Shown: piece after piece, positions 56,851 to 64,000 of the stretch
Position numbering within the stretch: the first letter of the stretch is position 1
How the letters are laid out: every line of letters starts with the position of its first letter
NCBI GenBank assembly: GCA_029891385.1
Contig: CM057232.1
Coordinates: forward strand, 65,595,824-65,659,823
Length of the DNA stretch: 64,000 bases
Reading direction: 5' to 3'
DNA from: Erythroxylum novogranatense
Lineage: Eukaryota; Streptophyta; Magnoliopsida; Malpighiales; Erythroxylaceae
Notes under the pieces: generated by a model
Told to the model about the DNA's origin: nothing
What the model saw: the letters and a program-made list of their open reading frames with translations, nothing else
Databases searched by the model: none
Made by a program: the position numbers and the translations under genes

Positions 56851-57828
56851 ACGCCAAATTCCAAAACTCCCAAACCTCTCTTCCTCAAGACCACTTGTAA
56901 CTATCATTTTTCAACTCTCATAACTTTTTAATCCTAACTCCAATATGTGCATACTATACCTCCATGGAAAGATAAAAAAACGAACTACAAATCTCATGAA
57001 GGATGCAAATGCTAATTCTATCATTAATCAACGCAAAAAGCCACTCAAAAGACATTACTCATTAAAGACCAATGTAACAGTACATGAACAGTAACTGAAT
57101 GTGTTCTTCACCTCATAACTTTTTAACCCTAAGTCCAAATGAGACAAATGATATACCCTTAGAAAGATCTGAACTTCTACTACAATCTTCACGAAGACTT
57201 CCTGGTCTAATTCAAGCCTTAAAAGGGTTTATAACTGAAGCAAAGTTCTGTCAAATTTTAGGAAAATTTGACAGCACTTCCCTTGAATAATGCACTAACC
57301 AATTTTCAATTCTAATACTTTCACATGCATAAAACTCAACATGCAACCTCATATAACATAACTTAATCCCAAGAGTAACTCCAAACTCAAATCAAGGCAA
57401 CAACCGCACTCTTAATCATCTAATCATATCCAAGCTATACAATGATGCAATTGTACATTCACAACCATACTCAAGTCCATATTGCATTAATCATCATACA
57501 TAAGAGTTTTACAATTTCATTGGCATTTCCTAGGCAAATTTCCAAGACCAATAACAATATCTCATTTACCTTATTCCACTGCTCATATGAATTACAATTA
57601 TACATTTACATAACCAAACTTCAAATACACAATAAAACAATCACAATCTGTCTTGATCCACTTCCATTTGATTTCTTGCTAAAAACCTGGAAATTGGGAA
57701 AATAGGGGGGTGAGCTTGGGGAGCCCAGAAGGTTCTATGCTTATAACCAAATAATGAACAAAACAGTTTTAGAAGTCCATTTCCGTATTAATTTTCTTTG
57801 GATCATAAAACATTGTTTTCTTCAAAAG

Positions 57829-58075
57829 TCTTGTCATTTTCTTGAAATCACAAATCATTCATTTTTCAAAGGTTCATAAAATCACAAACTAAGAGCTCTT
57901 GTCATTTTCTTGAAATCACAAATCATTCATTTTTCAAAGGTTCATAAAATCATAAACTAAGAGCTCTTGTCATTTTCTTGAAATCACAAATCATTCATTT
58001 TCAAAGGTTCATAAAATCATAAACTAAGAGCTCTTGTCATTTTCTTGAAATCACAAATCATTCATTTTCAAACTT
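57829..58075. repeat. 67-68 bp tandem repeat, ~3.6 copies
   Basis: Units starting TCTTGTCATTTTCTTGAAAT begin at 57829, 57897, 57965 and 58032, with only a few differences. They lie inside LTR E. Confidence 0.95.
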
Positions 58076-59993
58076 TAGAAATCATGAATGCAATTCAACT
58101 TGTCACAATTCACATCATATATCACATATCACCTAACACATCATAATGGTTTGGCAAGTCCACAATTCTTGGCAACCATATAGTCTCATTAATGAGCCTA
58201 TATGGGCAAATCTTTAGAGTCCGTATCTTGGATCATCCTATGCCACAATCAGGCGTAGGCGAAGGCTTCTTCATGGTCATCGTGCACGAGACGTTTCTTG
58301 GGTGGACTTAACCTAAGCCACATAACATATAATCATGTCTTGAAACTTGATTGCCCAAAGGCAAAAATCTTGGAAATCTTGTTTTGCATAAATCATGCAA
58401 ATTTTCATAAATCATTTCATGATCATAAAGTATTTCATATGCAATGCATCATCATTCCTCAACAAAATCACATTTACATAACAAATCATCAATCATCCAA
58501 TCCACATGACATTTTCAAATCATTCATACCATGATACATCAATTATAGCAATTTCTCAAGGCATTCAAAAACAATGAATTTGAAAACATTTTTATATTCT
58601 TAATTTCTTTGAAAATTATGTCAATGGCCCATTATTTAACTATAAACATAAAACCTACCTTATAATTCCTTGCTTGAAAACCTTGTTCCAATGACCTTCC
58701 CTTGCTTTCCATTCCTCTTGCCTCTCACCATTTTCCTCACAATCAACAAAATCCCCAAATCAAAAGACATTCAAAATGAAACAAATCCTAAGGACACAAA
58801 TCATGAAATTTATCTTGGAATCATAATACCCATTCATTTTCTAGGCTTCCTCAACCATAACCCATGCAAAACCTCTAACAAAACTTCATGACTTACCTTA
58901 AACTTCCACCAACACCAAGAGTTTCTTGGTTCAAGATGAAGCTCTAACCTTCCTCCACACTTTTTCCTCTTGCACTTTCTTCAGATTCCCTCTTGATCTC
59001 TTGGAAAATCCAACCCTAGCTCAAGCTTTCTTTCTCCTTCTTCTCCCATTCACGAATTCTCTCTTCTTCTCCTCTCTATTTTCGTATTCTCTCTTCTTTC
59101 CTACACCAATTCACTTATTCTCCTTCCTTTTATACTCTTCTTCATTTAACTTAAGCCCATCTTCACTTAAGCCCAATTCCTTCCTTCTTCATTTTGTTTC
59201 CATTCTTTTCCTTTTAATTTCCACTTCATGGACTCAAGCCCAAATGTCTCATTTAAACCCCTATTCTTTTCTTCTTCCTTCCTTCTTCATTTAACTCTTT
59301 CTACTCAAGCCCAAGTCCACTTCATTTAATTCCTCCCTTCTTATTTTCCTACTACAACTTAAGCCCATTTCATTTATATCCTCTCTTCTTTATTCATTTC
59401 ATTTGGACCCAAAGCCCAATTTATTCTTCCTTCTTTCTTCTCATCCTACTCAATCACTTAAGTCCAAACCATTTCTTCTTCTTTTCATATGATTTAGGCC
59501 CATTATTCTCTTAGGCCCAATTGAACTCTAAACTCGTAAATTCAACTAACACATTTAATTGTATTAATTCATGCCACCTAACTCATTACTCTCTTTTAAT
59601 CCTCTTCTTTTTATATCACCACTTAAGCCCAACTTGAGTCCAAGGCCCATTTAACCCTTAATACATTTACAACCTTCATAACACCTTAATACACTTAATC
59701 CATGTCATATAGTCTTAGTCTAATCAACATGTTAATCAAATTTCCTTAACATGCTAATTTAGTCCACAAAATACAATAATTGAATTCCATTAAATCATGC
59801 CACCTAATTTCATGACACCTTACCTTAAGCATATTAACATGTCAATTAATTCCCCATTAATCCATCTCGTATTTAAACCATATCTTCCATTTCATTTCAA
59901 TTTCAAGAATTCTTAACTTCTTTACTCATGAATAATCATTCAAAAATCCTTATTTAATAATCCTAGCTTACCAAAAAGATTCGGGGTCCAATA

Positions 59994-60012
59994 ATTCTCC
60001 CCCTCTTAAAAG
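59994..60012 (-). other. Polypurine tract of element E
   Basis: CTTTTAAGAGGGGGAGAAT on the minus strand, next to the LTR end. Confidence 0.85.
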
Positions 60013-60689
60013 AATTTTGTCCTCGAAATTCCTATCTTACTGATCTAGAGGCAAGGGTTTAAATCCTTAATTAACGGATTCAACTTATTCTTGCATGACT
60101 TATTCAGATAGCTCACCATCCTGACCCTGCCTATTTGATCTTGATTGCACCTTGACACGGTGGCACTCTTAAACATGTACTCATAATCATGTACTCGTGA
60201 GAGTAAAAGCATGTAACTCTGAGAGTATCACTGGGGTAACTCGTCTTATGCTTGATGTTCACATCATAATAATGGTAAGTGACTGTGAGCTAACACACTA
60301 CTTCCATGCCTATTCTTGGATTCTTCTAATTCATCTTTCTTACTTCACTTGATTCTCATCACTCATTCATTTCACCTGTCCATAACCTTTTCAATTCTAG
60401 CCTTCTATAACTTGTAGACCTTACTTATCATCATAATGTTAAAAAGATGAATCTTTCTATCATCTAATTCTTCATACCGCATTTGATTGAATTCACTAGA
60501 ACTGTGATTTTGTACTTACAATAAACTAAAGCTATACTTGGATCTCATAACCTTATGAACTTCAACTATATGCTTTAAGCATATTCTTGATAATTAAGAC
60601 CATCAATTCCTACATTCACTTGCTTATTTGACATTCTTGATCACTAAGAGATCTTTCGATGTAATCCTGCTAGGATGCATACCTCATGT
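60013..60689 (-). other. 3' end of the interior of element E
   Basis: The GAATTTCGAGGACAAAATTC stretch next to the polypurine tract is typical of the end of chromovirus pol. Beyond it I find no clear reading frame. The sequence stops near 60690 where the Copia F LTR tail begins. Confidence 0.55.
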
Positions 60690-60831
60690 TACCATTTGGT
60701 CTCTTTTGGTCGTTATGATTTGACATTGTTATATAGACACATGGATCCTGGCTTTCGGGAAGGTCCCGGAACAAAAATTTTTGTTTTTCCGCACCGTGTA
60801 CATGTGATGTACACACTGGAATTTTCCTACA
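60690..60831 (+). mobile_element. Last ~140 bp of the Copia F 3' LTR
   Basis: GGTCTCTTTTGGTCGTTATG through TTTTCCTACA matches 42435-42570 with few changes. It is followed by the CATAT duplicate, so the outer end of Copia F is intact although the rest of its 3' half is gone. Confidence 0.9.
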
Positions 60832-60836
60832 CATAT
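60832..60836. other. Right target-site duplication of Copia F (CATAT)
   Basis: Partner of 40702-40706. Confidence 0.88.
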
Positions 60837-62539
60837 AACTTAAATTAAAGGAAAATTCCATCTATACTTCATTGCTGGAGACAAATTGAGGTGGGCTGAA
60901 TTTGTAATTACTAAGGCTCTAATCCGATTGATAGGATCCTCAGCTAGCAGATGGTTATTTACTTCCTCCTCCTTATAGATTCTTTTGTTTCTTTTTTTTT
61001 CCACATATTGTAGATAGTTGTTGTAAATGTTGTCATGTAAAGTGTTCCATCTTTCATTGTTGCTTTGCATATTTGATAATCCAACCCAAAGTTGTTGTCC
61101 AATCATATAAAGAACAATATTTAACTAGCTTAAGCAAGATTTTACTCCATACAGATTTGGACTATCTACATTGAAAGAACAAGTGGTTCTTATCTTCCAC
61201 TTGTTACACATAATACATATGGGATCAACAGATCCAAACCTTCTGTTCTTTGATATGAGTCGATTCCTGATGACTAACTAGGTGATCATTGTTGCTTTTG
61301 GGTTTAGGGAGTTCTTCCACAAAAGTTGAAACCATGGTACATTCTCTTTTTCAACTTGTAAAGTTTTATATCATGATTTGTTGGTGAATATTCCACTGGA
61401 TTCTAGTTTCCAAATGACTTTATCCTCTTCATTCCAGTGAGTGATCAGGGGAAATACTCTAATAGAGAATTCAAACCTCTTAAATTTCCAGATCAGTTGC
61501 CTCTATGGATAAGTGAAGAGACTCTTGCATTAAGGGGGATTATATTTCTTAATATGGCTCTCTCATCTTTTTGGATAAGAGGGTTGAAAGCTAACCAATT
61601 GTCATACCATACCTAGATATTTTCTCCATTCCCCAATCTATGTTTTATCAAAGGGTAATCAAGATTTCTTAAAGTTAGAATGTGATTGAAGATCCAAAAA
61701 TACCTCATAGTAAGTGGTAATTTCCAGAAGTTTTGATTTTTAAGATATGTTTCATGAATCCACTTAATCCAAATGGCATTTTTATCAACATGTAGCCTCT
61801 AGATTCTTTTGTGTAAAAGCACTTTTTGCATTAGTGGTATTGAGATAATTCCCAGCTCTTTATGCATTTTAGGAATAGTTACTTAACTCCACTTTACTTT
61901 TGCCTTTTTAAAGTTTTCAGTTTTCCTAGACCATAAAAAGCCTCAGATGATTTGATCTATTTCCTTGATAACTCTCCTTGGTAAGATCAAATAAGTGATC
62001 TAATAGTATACAAGTTGGTGAGGACAGAAATGATCAATGTGACTTGAGTTGTTAGAGATAACTACCTGTTTTACAAGCATTAATTTTGGATTGCATTTTT
62101 CAAATAACGGAATGAAATATGCATAATTGAACTTTTCTTAAGAGATCGGGACACAAAGATACTTAAAAGGTAAAGATTGGAATTGCAGCCTTGAAATCCT
62201 AGATAATTCAATAGAATTAGTTACATCTTTAGAATAGATCATGCTACATTTTTCTATGTTTACTCTCAACCCTGACCGGTCTAAAAACCTCTTAAGAATA
62301 TCAATTAGGATGTTCACAAAGTGAGTTTCATCACTAGATAGAAGGATGAGATCATCATGAAACATTAGGTGTGTGAGCTTGAAATCTTTACATTTGTAGC
62401 GAAACTAATACTTGCCATTGCAACCAGTAAACTTATTAAGGATTCTTAATAACCCCTCCATTACTAGGGTGATAAGATAAAGAGAAAGGATATCCCCTTG
62501 TTTAATACCCCTAACATAATTCAACAACTTTGTGGGAAC
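60837..62539 (-). pseudogene. L1-type LINE reverse transcriptase fragment
   Basis: The non-LTR RT is read right to left. YVRGIKQGD lies at about 62525-62490 and is followed by LSLYLITLVMEGLLRIL. The catalytic box is HDDLILLSSDE at about 62360 (the first residue should be A), then RVNIEKCSMIYSKDV. Further on is the thumb and a zf-RVT-like region at about 61330-61150 (WKNSLNPKATMI, RNRLISKNRRFG, PICIMCNK). The C-terminal tail is at 61106-60840. Stops and frameshifts are frequent. The 5' part (endonuclease, RT fingers) is missing because a Copia-type LTR begins at 62540. The 3' end continues at 40590-40701. Confidence 0.85.
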
Positions 62540-63061
62540 TGTTGGATCGGAAAATAAAACATGCAAGGTTTGGCTAAAATGGTAGATTTCAAAACATTTT
62601 TTAGAAATCATAACACAGCGGAAGCAAGATAACCAAATCAACATGCCAAGCCATACATGATACGGTATATGAAAAATAATTATCATAGATGGAGATTATA
62701 TTACTGACTCCTTTGCTATAGCTTTAACTCCTCGCTGTGCTATCCTATCCTCGGCAAGATATCCTCTCCTAAGTAATGTGTCTTCTTCTTGTTATTGTAT
62801 CCTCTTCTCAATTTTGTATCGTCGACCAATCCGATTTACCACTTGTTCTACTTGGACAACTTAGTTAACAAGATGGTTTGGTAGGAAAGGAGAAGAAAAC
62901 TTTATATGAGATTTTCTTAGAAGAAAGAAGCCAAAGATAAAACACCTCTTATGCAAATTTCTTAACACATGCAAGAAAGGAGAGAGAGTCAAAAAATGCA
63001 AGAGCACCTCTCTTTCAGCTTGTCAATTTCGGTTATGCATGATAAGAAAGAAGAGAAGAGC
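62540..63061 (-). mobile_element. Partial Copia-type LTR, reversed (element H)
   Basis: On the minus strand it contains CTTCCGCTGTGTTATGATTT and ends TTTTCCGATCCAACA, a pattern familiar from the 3' ends of Tork/Angela-type Copia LTRs. It starts exactly where the LINE frame stops. GGAAC (62535-62539) is the probable target site. Its far end is cut by the LTR at 63062. Confidence 0.6.
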
Positions 63062-64000
63062 TGTTGGACCCCGGTGCCGGAACCCAACATCGGACATAAG
63101 AGCGTGGCGTGAAATATGCTAATAGTACATTTAAGAAAAAGACCCGCAGAAGATTAATGGGCCTGCTGGAAAATAAACTTGAAACCTGCTTTCATGTGCT
63201 TTAAACAAACAAATTCATAATTCATGCTCCAAAAGATGAGTTTCATAAAGCTTTAAGAATATCTCAAACCAAATTACAACTTTGAGTTCAAGAGCCAAAA
63301 GTATCAAATACTCTTGAACCAATAATACTTGAAATGTAACTCAAGCCTTGATTTCCAAAAATATAACATTGAAAATAAATAAACATGACAAAATGGAGTG
63401 TTGTCGTACTCGTGACTCACTCGATCTCTTGCTCATCACCTGAATGGGGGAGATTAGAGGGGGTGAGCTATAAAGCTCGTGGGAACATATTCATAATATA
63501 GCAATAAGCAAAAGTATTCAAAAATAACTCATTGTTGTGGTACTTGTTGAAATCATAACAATTGAGCATGTATGAGTCATTGTCTTGAGAAATGCTTGAT
63601 TCTTAACCAATTCATGATGCATGATTCATAATAACAGATCATAAACACATAACATAATATAATGGTTTGGGTTGTCCCTGGTTCATGACTTACTACACAT
63701 ACCATCGAAATGTTGATGTGTAGACGTAGTTTCGTGAGGGAATCCTTGTGAGAAACCCTGTGCCACTAGCGGGCAGGCGGGAGAGGCATTTTCGTGAGTC
63801 AATGTGCACTTGACTATTCGTGAGGGACACCGCAAACCCACATAAATATGCATGAGTCATGTTCTTGTAAACTTGTTTGCCAAACTGGCACTTGCTTGTA
63901 AACTTGCTTGTCATATATTCGTAAAACATGATTTCATGTACTTGTATTCGTGAAAGGAGAACACCCCTTTGTGAAAACCTTGTTAATAATCATGAATGCA
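63062..64000 (-). mobile_element. Third chromovirus-family LTR, incomplete
   Basis: It begins TGTTGGACCCCGGTGCCGG and matches the reverse complement of the LTR at 4018-6382 (AGAGCGTGGCG, AAAAAGACCCGC, GGTGAGCTATAAAGCTCG) up to the window end. Whether it is solo or part of a full element cannot be seen. Confidence 0.9.

Larger units (their letters stand above)
55943..59993 (-). mobile_element. 3' LTR of element E (4051 bp)
   Basis: The left end is TGTTGGATCCCG. The right end is GGGGTCCAATA, i.e. TATTGGACCCC on the minus strand, with TG mutated to TA. It adjoins a polypurine tract, so this is the 3' LTR of a reversed element. Termini, the GGTGAGCTTGGGGAGC segment (about 57709) and the region at 58140-58330 are diverged relatives of the chromovirus LTR at 33109-35501. 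The left flank 55911-55942 (CGGAACCCGACCC...) is unassigned. Confidence 0.82.

Overview
The window is plant nuclear DNA, probably from an angiosperm and perhaps a eudicot. The evidence is several plant LTR-retrotransposon lineages with initiator-Met primer sites (TGGTATCAGAGC), a Tat-type primer site (TGGCGCCCACCGTGGGGC), a plant L1-type LINE and a pogo-like element. I see no host gene, rRNA, functional tRNA gene or CRISPR array. Almost all 64 kb is transposable elements inserted into one another, and nearly every coding region is broken.

Left block (1-11575). The 3' part of a Ty3/gypsy chromovirus (gag end, protease, RT-RNase H, integrase, chromodomain) ends in a 2.4 kb LTR at 4018-6382. It sits in a reversed Copia LTR fragment (6383-6724, same family as element C2). 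That fragment borders a reverse-oriented Tat-lineage derivative (6725-11575) with an antisense ORF, a ~64-75 bp tandem array, gag-protease, primer site and a 461 bp LTR, but no RT or integrase. The Tat LTR interrupts the gag of Copia C1.

Middle block (11576-38427). Copia C1 is split by Copia C2 (13803-36214, TSD CCATG). C2 is itself split by LARD A (17923-29285, TSD TTGTC), a reverse element with 3.5-4.1 kb LTRs and a non-coding interior. C2's 3' LTR is split again by a 2894 bp insertion (32608-35501, TSD AGTCA) made of three tRNA-derived units plus a solo LTR of the chromovirus family. C1 ends with a 267 bp LTR and lies inside a reversed gypsy integrase.

Right block (38428-64000). After the integrase remnant and a pogo-like element comes a reversed L1-type LINE. 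It is split by Copia F (40707-60831, TSD CATAT). F keeps its 5' LTR, leader and the last ~140 bp of its 3' LTR. Its interior is replaced by LARD B (44422 to about 55910) and by a reversed 4.05 kb LTR (55943-59993) with a piece of its interior. Beyond the LINE lie a reversed Copia-like LTR and a third chromovirus-family LTR that runs off the window.

The most interesting signals are these. Two LARDs share a collinear 3.3-3.8 kb interior with no usable reading frame. Each long-LTR family has its own island of short palindromes or tandem repeats, several inside a candidate LTR intron. A tRNA-derived triplet sits exactly between a target-site duplication and a solo LTR. The Tat derivative has gag-protease, tandem repeats and an antisense ORF but no polymerase.
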